A stretch of 64,000 bases of DNA from Brooklawnia sp937867175 (GCA_036821905.1 DAISIR010000003.1:124001-188000); one strand, 5' to 3'; shown: positions 1 to 10,336, numbered from the stretch's first letter. Made by a program: numbers and translations. The notes: generated by a model not told the origin, from the letters alone.

Positions 1-234
1 CGGCGTCGGCCCGACCCGCCAGCGGCGACCCCTCGACGCCGCGGCGAAGTACTCCTGGGCGTCTGGTTGGCGACCCTGTTCGTGCGCCCAATCCAGATAG
101 GCGCCCACCGCCGGCTCGCAGACCGCAGCAGCCAACTGGACACCCTCGGTGCGCGCCTGCTCGGGGTCCAGCCCAGCCTCGGCGGCTACCTCGGCCAACC
201 GATCGAGGGCGCTCCGCAGTGTGATGCTGGTCAT
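1..234 (-). CDS. hypothetical protein, partial (3' end outside window)
   Basis: An open frame starts with ATG at 234 on the minus strand and stays open for 78 codons to the window edge. The predicted N-terminus (MTSITLRSALDRLAEV) is amphipathic and rich in Ala, Glu and Arg, with no signal peptide or membrane segment. I do not recognise the family. It lies 22 bases downstream of the 179-residue gene that follows telA and is read in the same direction, so all three probably form one transcript. High-GC third positions support real coding. Function unknown. Confidence 0.55.
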   Translation of the reverse strand, partial: MTSITLRSALDRLAEVAAEAGLDPEQARTEGVQLAAAVCEPAVGAYLDWAHEQGRQPDAQEYFAAASRGRRWRVGPTP

Positions 235-256
235 CTGACAAGGGCCTTTCAGGGAT

Positions 257-796
257 TCACTGGAGATCCAGCGGGTTGGCGCTGGCCGGGGCCTGGTCGT
301 CCATCCGAGTGGGCCGCATTGGCCCACCGAACTTGGTGGTCAGGAAGGCGCCTTGGGCGACCAGCGCGGACGCGTCCATCCGATTGACCGCATCGTACAT
401 CCGCGAGATCGTCAGGCTCAGCAGGTCGAGTTGGTCGATCAGCAGCAGCAGCGAAGACTTCCCGTTGGCGACCGGCCTGGTGTCGGCCCAGTCACGGGGC
501 AACGACAGGTAGCCCGCCACCGACTCTGGCAGGTAGTCGGTGGCGGTCGCGACCACCGTGTACGCGTCCTGCGAGTCGAGGCCGAGATTCGCCAGCCTGG
601 GCAGGATCGCCTTGACGGCCGTGGTGATGCGCAGGACGCGAGCCAGCACCGGCGTGGGCGCATGGCCGTCCAGCACCATGCGCTCCGCCTTCGCCAAGGC
701 CTGTTCGATGTCCTCCTTGGTCGGTGCGGGGGACGCCAGCGTCTCCGGCTCAGCCGGCTTGTTGGTGTCGCCCCGCAGCCATGCGAACAGCCCCAT
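257..796 (-). CDS. hypothetical protein encoded downstream of TelA
   Basis: This encodes 179 residues starting at ATG 796. There is no signal peptide; the N-terminus (MGLFAWLRGD) is followed by a Pro/Glu-rich stretch and then a mostly helical region. The middle carries a Leu-rich helix (SLLLLIDQLDLLSLTISRMY) at about residues 110-130. TelA genes are often paired with an XpaC-like partner, and position and length would allow that role here, but I see no diagnostic motif. It sits 26 bases after telA and 22 bases before a third gene, so co-transcription is likely. Function is inferred only from context. Confidence 0.7.
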   Translation of the reverse strand: MGLFAWLRGDTNKPAEPETLASPAPTKEDIEQALAKAERMVLDGHAPTPVLARVLRITTAVKAILPRLANLGLDSQDAYTVVATATDYLPESVAGYLSLPRDWADTRPVANGKSSLLLLIDQLDLLSLTISRMYDAVNRMDASALVAQGAFLTTKFGGPMRPTRMDDQAPASANPLDLQ

Positions 797-822
797 CGCG
801 TCCTTCTATCGGTTGTGCAACC

Positions 823-2145
823 TCAGCGGAGGTCGTAGTTCGGAGTGCTGGTGATGCCCTCAGCCAGGCCCCTGCGCGAATCCGACTGCCGAGCCCGCTC
901 GAGATAAGCACGCGACTTGGCGACCTCGGTCTCGAGGGTGCCGATCGTCTGGCTCATATTGTTGAGGGCCTCGATCTTGAATGAGTCGATGGAGTCCATC
1001 GTCTGGTAGACGTTCGCGAACGCCTTCTGCAGCGACTCGACCGAAACGGTTGAGCTGGCGGCCTGCTGTTGGATGGTGACCGAATTGTCTCGCAACATCT
1101 CGCTGGTGCGCTCGATCAGCCCCGACGTGGTGGCGTTGAGCGCGGTGATCTGGTCGAGAACCAACTTCTGGTTGCCCAGCGCCTGGGCCGTGATGACCGC
1201 TGTGCGCAGCGCCGAGACGGTGGTGGTGGACGCGCGGTCGACGCCCTTGATCAGTTCGGCGTTGTTCTTGATGATGACATCGATGGCCAAGTAGCCCTGG
1301 ATCGAAACCGCCAACTGGGTGAGCAGGTCTTGGTGCTTTTGGCGGACGTAGAACAACACGTCCTTGTTCAGGGCATCGGCCTTCATCGGGTCGCTCACCT
1401 GCAGTTCGGCGATCGCCCCCGACAGTTGGCTGTCGAGTTGCTCGGCCAGGTAGATGTACTGGTTCAACCGGTTCATGGTGTCCCAGAGCTGCTGCTTCTC
1501 CATGTTCAGGCTGACGTTGTCCTTGGTCAGCTCGTCCTGCCCGGAGCGCAGCGCATGCAGAATCGCATTCAGGTGATTCTGGCTGGACTGGTATTTGCGG
1601 AAGTAATCCTGAACCTTGTCACCGAACGGGATGAGGCCGAGAAACTTCTTCTGTGCACCCACCTCACTCGGGTCGAGTTCCTCAATGATGCGGCGCAGCT
1701 CGACCAGTGTGCCGGAGACCTTCGACACGTCGGACAACCCGCCGGTCTTCATCTCATTGAGCGGGGTTTCGAGTAGCCGGTTGCTCATCTCGGCGGCGCG
1801 GCGGATGTCGGCGTCCCCCATGCTGCGCACGGCGTCGGCCTGCCTGCTGAACTCGGGGCTACCGGATTCCTCGCTCATGATCGCGCCCATGAACTGGTTC
1901 ACCTTGGCGTCCAGGACCGGACGCTGCTCCTCGCTGACCGGCGGCGCCATCTGAGGAGCCTGGGTGGCCTGGACGACCGGGGGCGGGGCGGGTGCCTGCA
2001 AGGTGAGGACGGCGGCGCCTTCGGGTGGGTTGAGCCGGGGTGGCGCCACCGCCGGTGACCGGTCCTGCGGGCCGGGTTGGCTCGGCTGCCCGGGCTGCGC
2101 GTAGCCCCCGGGCGGGCCGTAGGCGCCTTGCGAGTTCTGACTCAT
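823..2145 (-). CDS. telA: TelA/KlaA-family toxic anion resistance protein
   Basis: This encodes 440 residues. The first ~75 are a low-complexity Gly/Pro/Gln-rich tail, followed by the all-helical TelA domain, recognisable from the stretch around residues 85-180 (for example EFSRQADAVRSMGDADIRR and LVELRRIIEELDPSEV). The family was named from tellurite resistance in plasmid kil/tel loci; members are cytosolic and implicated in envelope-stress and anion tolerance, with no defined biochemistry. ATG 2145 is the only start that includes the whole domain. It heads a three-gene minus-strand unit and is divergent from the CsoR-type regulator, with about 180 bases between them. Confidence 0.85.
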   Translation of the reverse strand: MSQNSQGAYGPPGGYAQPGQPSQPGPQDRSPAVAPPRLNPPEGAAVLTLQAPAPPPVVQATQAPQMAPPVSEEQRPVLDAKVNQFMGAIMSEESGSPEFSRQADAVRSMGDADIRRAAEMSNRLLETPLNEMKTGGLSDVSKVSGTLVELRRIIEELDPSEVGAQKKFLGLIPFGDKVQDYFRKYQSSQNHLNAILHALRSGQDELTKDNVSLNMEKQQLWDTMNRLNQYIYLAEQLDSQLSGAIAELQVSDPMKADALNKDVLFYVRQKHQDLLTQLAVSIQGYLAIDVIIKNNAELIKGVDRASTTTVSALRTAVITAQALGNQKLVLDQITALNATTSGLIERTSEMLRDNSVTIQQQAASSTVSVESLQKAFANVYQTMDSIDSFKIEALNNMSQTIGTLETEVAKSRAYLERARQSDSRRGLAEGITSTPNYDLR

Positions 2146-2294
2146 CGATGGTCCTCCATGTGTGGGTGCACGAGTCCCTTCGAGCGTACCGGCCAGATAG
2201 CCATCAGCAGGCCGATTGCTCCCCGGATCATCCCTCAGTCGGCGACGATGGACACCGACGATGCAATGTGCGGCGACCGAGCTACCATGGTTGG

Positions 2295-2310
2295 ATACCC
2301 ACGGGGGTAC
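2295..2310. promoter_or_regulatory. CsoR/CstR-type operator upstream of the repressor gene
   Basis: The sequence ATACCC-ACGG-GGGTAC is a near-perfect inverted repeat (6-4-6), 17 bases upstream of the repressor start at 2328. It matches the spacing and half-sites of the perfect repeat at 4353-4368 in front of the CoA-disulfide reductase gene. Repressors of the CsoR/CstR family bind G/C-tract inverted repeats of this kind. This points to autoregulation. Confidence 0.75.
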
Positions 2311-2327
2311 CGCGAAAGGGGCTGGCC

Positions 2328-2579
2328 ATGCAGTTGTCCGCAGAAGATCTCGACGGTGCGGTCAAGCGCCTGCAGCGCGCCCAGGGTCAACTGGGCGGCA
2401 TCATCCGGATGATCCAGGAGGGCCGCGACTGCCAAGACATCGTGACCCAGATCGCGGCAGTCAGCAAGGCCATTGATCGGGCCGGCTTCGTGGTCATCGC
2501 CAGCGGCCTCAAAGAGTGCGTGATCGACGGCGACGGCGACACCACCCAGATGGAGAAGCTCTTCTTGTCACTGGCCTGA
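2328..2579 (+). CDS. CsoR-family repressor, CstR-like (persulfide-sensing type predicted)
   Basis: This encodes 83 residues of the DUF156/CsoR four-helix fold. ATG 2328 is chosen because GAAAGGGG lies just upstream and family members start here; an upstream extension to 2040 would be non-homologous. CsoR copper sensors use Cys-His-Cys ligands. Here Cys35 and Cys64 are 29 residues apart, as in CsoR, but the position four before the second Cys is Gly60, not His. That ligand pattern fits CstR, which senses persulfides with two cysteines. The neighbouring target gene, a CoA-disulfide/persulfide reductase with a rhodanese domain, and the shared operator support a sulfur-stress role. Sensing chemistry is inferred. 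Confidence 0.85.
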   Translation: MQLSAEDLDGAVKRLQRAQGQLGGIIRMIQEGRDCQDIVTQIAAVSKAIDRAGFVVIASGLKECVIDGDGDTTQMEKLFLSLA

Positions 2580-2697
2580 GCCACCCGCCCCCGGCTTGTT
2601 ACCGGGCGGTTCCGTCGAGAACGGTGCACTGGTCTGGCGAGAAGGCTGTGACACGCCGAGGCTCAACAAACCGGTGCACCGAAATCGACGGCCGGTC

Positions 2698-4341
2698 CTA
2701 GGCTCCCGTGCCGGCCAGCCAGGTCTTCATGCCGCCGTCCAGGTTTCGGATGCGTCCCCAGCCTTGGCCGTTGCGATGCTGCTCCAGGACGCGGGTGGCC
2801 AGGTAGCCCCGCAAGCCAACCGCACAATGCACCACCAGATCACCGGCCGGCACCTCGTCGAGGCGATCGCGCAGATCGTCCAGCGGGATCAGCATCGAGC
2901 CGGGGATCGCGTTCGCGTCGTGCTCCGATTGGGTTCGAACGTCCAACACGGTCGCGCCGGCGGCCACCGCAGCGTCCACCTCGTGCCACTGGATCGTCTC
3001 GGTCAGCCCGTCGCGCAGGTTGGCCGCGATATGGCCGAGCATGTTGACGGGGTCTTTCGCAGAACCGAACTGGGGCGCGTAGGCAAGCTCCAGGTCGGCC
3101 AGTTCGCTGGCCAGGATGCCGCCGGTGATCGCCGTGGCGATGACGTCTATCCGCTTGTCGACGCCGGATTCGCCGACCCCCTGCGCACCCAGGATCTCGT
3201 CGGTCTCGGGATCGACCAGCAGCTTGAGCGAGAGCTGGCAACTGCCCGGGTAATAGCCGGCATGGTTGCCGGGATGGGTATGGATCGCGCGGTAGGGCCG
3301 TCCAGCCTGGCGCAGTCGCTTCTCGTTCCAACCCGTGGACGCCACCTGTAGCCCGAAGACCCCGACGATCGCAGTGCCGAGCACCGGGCGTCCATATGCC
3401 GGACGACCCATGATGATGTCGGCAACCCGGCGTCCCTGCAGGTTCGCGGTCTGGGCGAGCGGCACCAGGGATGCGGAGTCGTCGATCGCATCCACCTTCT
3501 CGACCGCATCACCGATGGCGTAGACGTCGGGGTCGCTGGTGCGGAACTGGTCGTCGACGCGGATGCCGCCGCGCTCCCCCACGGCGAGCCCGGCGCCGAC
3601 GGCCAGGCTGGTGTCGGGACGCACACCGATCGCGGCGACCACCACGTCGGCAGCCACCCGGGTGTCGTCCGCGAGCGTCACGTCATCGGCGCCGATGGCG
3701 GCGACCGACTGCCCCAGACGCAGGTCAACGCCGTTGTCACGCAGCCGGTCGTGGACGACGGCGGCAAGCTCGGGGTCGATCGGCGCCATCACCTGTGGGG
3801 TGGCCTCGACGAGGGTCACCTGCAGGCCCCGGTGCACGAGGTTCTCGGCCAACTCGATGCCAATGAAGCCGCCCCCGACGACCACCGCAGTGGTCGCGTC
3901 GGCGCAGGCCGCGATGATGGCGTCGGTGTCCTCGACATTGCGCAGGGTCAGCGCGCGCTCGATGCCTGGCAACGGCGGGCGCACCGGCGTTGCCCCCGGA
4001 GACAAGATGAGCGCATCGTATTCGAGGTCGTAGACCTCGCCGGTGGCCAGGTTCCGCACCTGGACGCTTCGGCCGGCAGCATCGATCGCGACGGCCTCCT
4101 GGCGGACGCGAACGTCCAGCCCGAACCGCGCACCCAGCGAGGCGGGGGTCTGCAGCAGCAGGGAATCGCGCTGGGCGATCACACCCCCGACGTGGTACGG
4201 CAGGCCGCAGTTCGCGAACGACACGTGGCCACTACGCTCGACGACGATGATCTCGGCCTGCTCATCCAGGCGACGCAGGCGGGTGGCGGCCGACATGCCG
4301 CCGGCCACACCGCCGATGATGACGATTCTCTTGGAGCTCAT
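2698..4341 (-). CDS. CoA-disulfide / CoA-persulfide reductase with C-terminal rhodanese domain
   Basis: This encodes 547 residues. The N-terminal part is a FAD/NAD(P)H pyridine nucleotide-disulfide oxidoreductase with a dinucleotide motif (IIGGVAGG, residues 8-15) and the single active cysteine of CoA-disulfide reductases in SFANCGLPY (Cys45). A second nucleotide site (VVVGGGFIGIELAE) lies near residue 155. The last ~100 residues form a rhodanese domain with the catalytic cysteine in VVHCAVGLRG. Such fusions reduce CoA disulfide or CoA persulfide and handle sulfane sulfur. Start ATG 4341 places the operator at 4353-4368 directly over the promoter or leader. The gene converges with the CstR-like regulator gene, which likely represses it. 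Confidence 0.85.
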   Translation of the reverse strand: MSSKRIVIIGGVAGGMSAATRLRRLDEQAEIIVVERSGHVSFANCGLPYHVGGVIAQRDSLLLQTPASLGARFGLDVRVRQEAVAIDAAGRSVQVRNLATGEVYDLEYDALILSPGATPVRPPLPGIERALTLRNVEDTDAIIAACADATTAVVVGGGFIGIELAENLVHRGLQVTLVEATPQVMAPIDPELAAVVHDRLRDNGVDLRLGQSVAAIGADDVTLADDTRVAADVVVAAIGVRPDTSLAVGAGLAVGERGGIRVDDQFRTSDPDVYAIGDAVEKVDAIDDSASLVPLAQTANLQGRRVADIIMGRPAYGRPVLGTAIVGVFGLQVASTGWNEKRLRQAGRPYRAIHTHPGNHAGYYPGSCQLSLKLLVDPETDEILGAQGVGESGVDKRIDVIATAITGGILASELADLELAYAPQFGSAKDPVNMLGHIAANLRDGLTETIQWHEVDAAVAAGATVLDVRTQSEHDANAIPGSMLIPLDDLRDRLDEVPAGDLVVHCAVGLRGYLATRVLEQHRNGQGWGRIRNLDGGMKTWLAGTGA

Positions 4342-4352
4342 GGGTCATGATC

Positions 4353-4368
4353 ATACCCCCTGGGGTAT
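4353..4368. promoter_or_regulatory. CsoR/CstR-type operator of the CoA-disulfide reductase gene
   Basis: ATACCC-CCTG-GGGTAT is a perfect 6-4-6 inverted repeat, 12 bases upstream of the minus-strand start at 4341. It is the same architecture as the repeat at 2295-2310 before the regulator gene. Two matched operators flanking one regulator and one target define a small local regulon. Confidence 0.8.
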
Positions 4369-4559
4369 CAATTCGTCGCATCGACGTCTTGTGGTGCTGC
4401 CTCCCCTCAGGGTTGGACTTGCCGTGGGGCACAGGGTCCGGCTGGGCGTACACTCGTGGGGTGCATCGTCGCCGAACCCTGCGGCGCCAAGATTCGGGCC
4501 AAGGGTTCGGCTTTTTCATGCGGCGCACCCACAACCCGCGTCACCAACTCAGGAGCCCG

Positions 4560-6431
<1,872 letters not shown>

Positions 6432-6436
6432 GCGCA

Positions 6437-6484
6437 CAGCGCGACCGTTTTGCCCGTGCTGTCGCGGGCGAAACGGTCGCGCTG
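6437..6484. terminator. strong bidirectional terminator hairpin between typA and ygfZ
   Basis: Two 20-base arms (6437-6456 and 6465-6484) are complementary with one G-U pair, around an 8-base loop. The stem ends GACCGTTTTGCCCG on one side. It starts 6 bases after the typA stop and ends 8 bases before the ygfZ stop on the other strand, as expected for a shared terminator of convergent genes. Confidence 0.85.
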
Positions 6485-6492
6485 ATCCGCGG

Positions 6493-7416
6493 TTACAACC
6501 GAGGCCGGAAGTGCTCCCCCACTTCGGGATCGACCAAGACCTCCTGGGAAGCGGCGATGCCGCCGGCCGCCAGTGTCGCCGCCACCGGGACCGAGCGTTT
6601 GACCAGGGCAAGCCCGATCGGGCCCAGTTCATGGTGTTGCGCGACCGATGACAGTGTCCCGACTCCGCGGTCGTCGTCGATCACTGCGGCGCCGACCTCC
6701 GGCAGGTTACCGTCGAAGAGCAGCAGCACCAGCCGCCGTGGCGGACGCCCGAGGTTGTGGACCCGCGCCACCGTCTCCTGCCCGCGGTAGCAGCCCTTGT
6801 CGAGGGCTGTTCCGAAGAGCCCGATCTCGTTCGGCAGGGTCTTGGTGTCGGTGTCGATGCCGATCCGGGGAACCCCGGCGGCGATCCGCAGCGCCTCATG
6901 GGCCCACTGACCGGCAGGCAGGCCCGTCTCCGGCGTTTCGTCGACCAGCACCTCGCGTCCCCGGCCGATTGCGGATGGCCGCGAGGCCACCGACCCGACC
7001 GGATCACCAAGCCCGGCGCCCATCCACCACAGCTGTACGTCGTCTTTGGCCACCAGCTCCACCGGGGTCCAGAACTTCATCGAGTCGAGCCAGCCGAGCA
7101 GACCCGCCCGGGCGCCGGGTTCGGTCCAGCACCACGCTGTCGCGCCGTCGTCGATCAGCGCGAAGCCATGCTCGATGTGACCGTTCGGCGAGAGCAGGAG
7201 CGCGTCGGCGCCCTGCCCGGGTGACAGCGACCCAAGGGCCTGACTGGTCAGCGAGTGCAGCCAGGTCAATCGCTGCTCACCGGAGACCGTGAAAACCTCC
7301 CGGTTGGTCAGCGCGACGGCTGCCGTCCCCGACTCCATGGCTCGTTGCTCGCCCAGTGGGTCTCCGAAGTGCCAGGCCAGCCCCGCGTCCGCGCCGCTCG
7401 CGACGTCCACTCTCAT
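6493..7416 (-). CDS. ygfZ: folate-binding protein YgfZ (Fe-S cluster repair/assembly factor)
   Basis: This encodes 307 residues of the GcvT-like fold. The YgfZ signature KGCYRGQETVAR, with the conserved cysteine, lies near residue 206. YgfZ/IBA57 proteins bind tetrahydrofolate and help maintain certain Fe-S enzymes. ATG 7416 is chosen because it overlaps the stop of the upstream FABP-like gene (ATGA), which is typical of translational coupling; a longer frame upstream would run into that gene. It is the last of three coupled minus-strand genes and ends at the shared terminator with typA. Confidence 0.9.
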   Translation of the reverse strand: MRVDVASGADAGLAWHFGDPLGEQRAMESGTAAVALTNREVFTVSGEQRLTWLHSLTSQALGSLSPGQGADALLLSPNGHIEHGFALIDDGATAWCWTEPGARAGLLGWLDSMKFWTPVELVAKDDVQLWWMGAGLGDPVGSVASRPSAIGRGREVLVDETPETGLPAGQWAHEALRIAAGVPRIGIDTDTKTLPNEIGLFGTALDKGCYRGQETVARVHNLGRPPRRLVLLLFDGNLPEVGAAVIDDDRGVGTLSSVAQHHELGPIGLALVKRSVPVAATLAAGGIAASQEVLVDPEVGEHFRPRL

Positions 7417-7910
7417 GCCCGCTGCAACCTTGCCCACATGTACGGCTGCAACCGCACGTCGGTGGTGGCGCGGTCGAAGGCCCACATCAGGTCACCATCA
7501 ACGTTGCCGTAGAGCCGGTGACCGCCGGTGTAGGGCAACTCCGCGGTGTCGGTGCGAGCGACCAGGTCGGTCGTCAACTCGATCTTCGCCCCGAGCAAGG
7601 CACCCACCCAGACCTCGACCCAACCCTCGGGGCTGGTCAGGACCACCTCGATGCCGCTGGCTCCCGCCGGACGCCAGAATCCGGTCTCCATCGCCAGCGG
7701 CGCATCCGGCTGACCGTCGGCATCCAAAGTCCAGGTCTGCGAGAGGTAGTGCAGGTAGGGGCCGCGGTTGGTCGCGAAATCTATCCGCTGGCCGAACTCG
7801 AAGTCCCCCACGCCCGGCCAGTTGCCGTGACCGTTGCCCTGCCACCGGCCGATCAGCCACGCGATGGGTGTCAGGGCGGGGTTCAGGTCTGCGGGAATCT
7901 CAAAGGCCAC
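7413..7910 (-). CDS. FABP-like / nitrobindin-type beta-barrel protein
   Basis: This encodes 165 residues from GTG 7910, which has an excellent ribosome site (AGGAGCTGAA directly before GTG). The N-terminal IGRWQGNGHG matches the GxWxGxGxG motif of the nitrobindin/FABP-like family (formerly DUF1794), small cytosolic 10-stranded barrels some of which bind heme and nitric oxide. Mycobacterial relatives lie near ygfZ as well. It overlaps ygfZ by 4 bases, and its ribosome site overlaps the end of the preceding 45-residue gene. The ligand here is not established by the sequence. Confidence 0.85.
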   Translation of the reverse strand: MAFEIPADLNPALTPIAWLIGRWQGNGHGNWPGVGDFEFGQRIDFATNRGPYLHYLSQTWTLDADGQPDAPLAMETGFWRPAGASGIEVVLTSPEGWVEVWVGALLGAKIELTTDLVARTDTAELPYTGGHRLYGNVDGDLMWAFDRATTDVRLQPYMWARLQRA

Positions 7911-7911
7911 T

Positions 7912-8049
7912 TCAGCTCCTGTCAGAGTCGTCGGTGCCGGTCGGCGTCCGCCGCGACACCAAGGCCAGGATCTGCCAAACAATGACCAGCGCGGCGATGC
8001 CGATCAGCACTGCCACGCCAGCCATCACGAAGACCGTCAACTGGGCCAT
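7912..8049 (-). CDS. 45-residue single-pass membrane protein
   Basis: ATG 8049 opens a 45-residue protein, MAQLTVFVMAGVAV at its start, with one hydrophobic segment of about 22 residues and a basic then acidic C-terminal tail ending DDSDRS. It is shorter than most automatic cut-offs. The stop codon at 7912-7914 lies inside the ribosome site of the FABP-like gene, so the two are translationally coupled. That coupling is the main argument that it is real. No family was recognised; function unknown. Confidence 0.65.
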   Translation of the reverse strand: MAQLTVFVMAGVAVLIGIAALVIVWQILALVSRRTPTGTDDSDRS

Positions 8050-8210
8050 TGCACAAGCGTACCGAGTGGTCGGCGGCTCCCGCCGTGCCGCGCTTGCCTC
8101 GATTCCGGCACGCGCCACGCAAGGCACCGGTTGGAAGCGTTCATCCCGCGGTTGCGGTCGCCCGCCAAGGAACCCGGTCGCCGGCGCCGCGGCCCGGATA
8201 GGGTGGGGCA

Positions 8211-8651
8211 ATGCGAGTCGTCCTGCAGCGGGCCGGCACGGCCCGGGTCCTGGTCGAGGGTCAGGTGGTCGGCGAACTGGGCAGGCCGGGGCTCGTCGCC
8301 CTGGTCGCCATCACCCACGACGACACCGAGCAGATCGTCCAGCGGATGGCCGAGAAGACCTGGTCGCTGCGCATCTTCGAGGGCGAACTGTCGGCATCCG
8401 ACCTGGCCGCGCCGATCCTGGTGGTCAGCCAGTTCACCTTGTACGCCGAGACCCGCAAGGGACGGCGGCCGTCCTGGAGCGCCGCCGCACCCGGCGCAAC
8501 CAGCGAACCCTTGGTGGCCGCCTATGCCCGGGCCCTGACAAGGCTCGGGGCCGAGGTCTCCTGTGGGGTCTTCGGCGCCCACATGCAGGTGGAGTTGGTC
8601 AACGACGGGCCAGTGACGATAATCCTCGACTCGGCAGATTGGGGTGGCTGA
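8211..8651 (+). CDS. dtd: D-aminoacyl-tRNA deacylase
   Basis: This encodes 146 residues, the normal size for DTD. The two diagnostic motifs are present: SQFTLYA (about residues 79-85) and NDGPVT near the C-terminus (about residues 132-137), together with the start MRVVLQRA. The enzyme hydrolyses D-aminoacyl-tRNA, and also Gly-tRNA(Ala), as a translation proofreading step in the cytosol. It is a single-domain homodimer in the known family. It is divergent from the three-gene ygfZ set and precedes glnR with about 80 bases between. Confidence 0.95.
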   Translation: MRVVLQRAGTARVLVEGQVVGELGRPGLVALVAITHDDTEQIVQRMAEKTWSLRIFEGELSASDLAAPILVVSQFTLYAETRKGRRPSWSAAAPGATSEPLVAAYARALTRLGAEVSCGVFGAHMQVELVNDGPVTIILDSADWGG

Positions 8652-8730
8652 CCGGCATCCCCGACACTGCGGCTGGGTATCCTGATCGAGAACCTCGCCT
8701 TCGAGCGAGTGGCGACTGAAGGCGGGAGGC

Positions 8731-9384
8731 GTGGTGGAGATCGCGTTCGTCACACCGCGAGGTGCGATGTCGCCGCCGCCCAGTGCCCTTGAACTGCTGA
8801 ACCACGAACTGCGACACGTGGTCGGTGGCGATGACGTCGGCAAGCTTGCCCCCGAAGCCAGCCTCGTGATGGTCGATGCCCGCACCGACCTGGTCGCAGC
8901 TCGCACCGCCTGCCTGGTGGTGCATGGCAGCGGGACGGACTGGCCGATCCTGCTGTTGGTACCCGCATCCGGCTTGTCGGTGGTCGGCCTGGACTGGCAG
9001 ATCGACGACTTCGTGCTCGAGGACGCCGGACCCGCCGAGTTCGAGGCCCGCATCCGGCTCCTCCTGCAGGTCCAGCCCGCGAACAAGACCCTCAGCGTCG
9101 GCCCGGTGGTGATCGATGAAGACGCCTACCTGGCCACCGTCGGGGGGCAACCTCTCGACCTCACCTACACCGAGTTCGAACTGCTCAAGTACTTGGTCGC
9201 GCACCCCGGGCGCGTCCTGACCCGTGAACAACTGCTCAGCGAAGTCTGGGGTTATGACTACTACGGCGGCGCCCGCACCGTCGATGTCCACATCAGGCGG
9301 CTGCGCGCCAAGCTTGGGCCCGAGTACGACGCGTGGATAAGCACCGTGCGCAACGTCGGCTATCGATTCGGCGCCAATCGCTGA
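8731..9384 (+). CDS. glnR: GlnR-type orphan OmpR-family nitrogen regulator
   Basis: This encodes 217 residues: an atypical receiver domain followed by an OmpR winged helix (TYTEFELLKYLVAHPGRV, EVWGYDYYGG, RTVDVHIRRLRAKLG). The ending TVRNVGYRF is typical of GlnR. The receiver keeps an Asp in VMVDARTDL, but no sensor kinase is nearby, as for actinobacterial GlnR, which controls glutamine synthetase, ammonium transport and nitrate use. The immediate neighbour mshD matches the known glnR-mshD order. The start is GTG 8731 or GTG 8734; GGGAGG lies just upstream and suits 8734 slightly better in spacing. Confidence 0.88.
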   Translation: MVEIAFVTPRGAMSPPPSALELLNHELRHVVGGDDVGKLAPEASLVMVDARTDLVAARTACLVVHGSGTDWPILLLVPASGLSVVGLDWQIDDFVLEDAGPAEFEARIRLLLQVQPANKTLSVGPVVIDEDAYLATVGGQPLDLTYTEFELLKYLVAHPGRVLTREQLLSEVWGYDYYGGARTVDVHIRRLRAKLGPEYDAWISTVRNVGYRFGANR

Positions 9385-9448
9385 CAAACCGTTCGACGTA
9401 CCCGCGAGTAGCAGGTTTCCGCCCGGGCGTCGGCGGGTATGGTCAAGC

Positions 9449-10336
9449 ATGATCACCGAGCAAGCGGACCTGACCGACCGGCAACGCGATGCCGTGCTCG
9501 ACCTGGTCGGGCGTGCCCAGCGGGTCGACCGAACCAGCCCCCTGAACGAGGCCGCCCGGCTGGCGCTGATGGGCCCGGGCAGCACCCGAATCATCCACTG
9601 GTTGTCCCACGACCACGACGGCCTGGTCGGCTACGCGCAGCTCGACCGGCGCGACGGCAGCGTCCAGCTGGTGATCGATCCGGTCCACCGGCGCCGCGGG
9701 CTGGGACGCGAACTGGCCCAGCAGGTCAAACGATCCCGCCGGGCGCGCACCTGGTGGGCCTTCGGCAACCAGGATGCGGCCCGGGCGCTGGCCCGCTCGC
9801 TCGGGCTCGTGGCGGTGCGGGGGCTGCTGATCATGACGCTGGCTCCCCCGAACCAGCCCCGGGCGGTCGACCTGACCCAGCCGGCCGGCCTCACCATCGA
9901 CCACTTCCGCCCAGCTGACCTTGATCGGCTGGTGGCGGTGAACGCGGCGGCCTTCGCCAACCACCCCGAGCAGGGCGCCCTGACCGCCGACGACTTCCGG
10001 ACGCGAATGGCGTCGGATTGGTACCGCGATGAGGACCTGTTGGTCGCCCGGGATGCCACCGGTCGTCTGGTCGGCTACCACTGGACGAAGTTGACCACCT
10101 CCCAGGGTGAGACCCGCGGCGAGGTCTACGTGCTCGGCGTCGATCCCAGCTACGCCGGCCGGGGTGCTGGCCGGGCGCTGCTCGGCGCCGGTATCATTTG
10201 CATGCGCTCACAAGGGGCCACCCACATCGACCTTTACGTGGAGCAATCCAGCGAGCGCGTCGTGGCCATGTACCGCACCGCGGGCTTCGAGGTCACCCAC
10301 ACCGATGTCGCCTATGGCGAGGCCGAGGAGGACTGA
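9449..10336 (+). CDS. mshD: mycothiol synthase MshD
   Basis: This encodes 295 residues made of two GNAT domains. The N-terminal domain has a degenerate acetyl-CoA loop (HRRRGLGREL, about residue 72), and the active C-terminal domain carries YAGRGAGRALLG (about residue 235). MshD acetylates Cys-GlcN-Ins with acetyl-CoA in the last step of mycothiol biosynthesis. The product is the actinobacterial low-molecular-weight thiol, and mycothione reductase is encoded 9 kb away. Its stop overlaps the ppk1 start (TGATG), so the two are probably co-translated. Confidence 0.92.
   Translation: MITEQADLTDRQRDAVLDLVGRAQRVDRTSPLNEAARLALMGPGSTRIIHWLSHDHDGLVGYAQLDRRDGSVQLVIDPVHRRRGLGRELAQQVKRSRRARTWWAFGNQDAARALARSLGLVAVRGLLIMTLAPPNQPRAVDLTQPAGLTIDHFRPADLDRLVAVNAAAFANHPEQGALTADDFRTRMASDWYRDEDLLVARDATGRLVGYHWTKLTTSQGETRGEVYVLGVDPSYAGRGAGRALLGAGIICMRSQGATHIDLYVEQSSERVVAMYRTAGFEVTHTDVAYGEAEED

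Noticed and set aside
10198..10336. Extension of ppk1 to an upstream start at 10198
   Set aside because: The extension overlaps the C-terminal part of mshD and has no PPK1 similarity. ATG 10336 overlaps the mshD stop.
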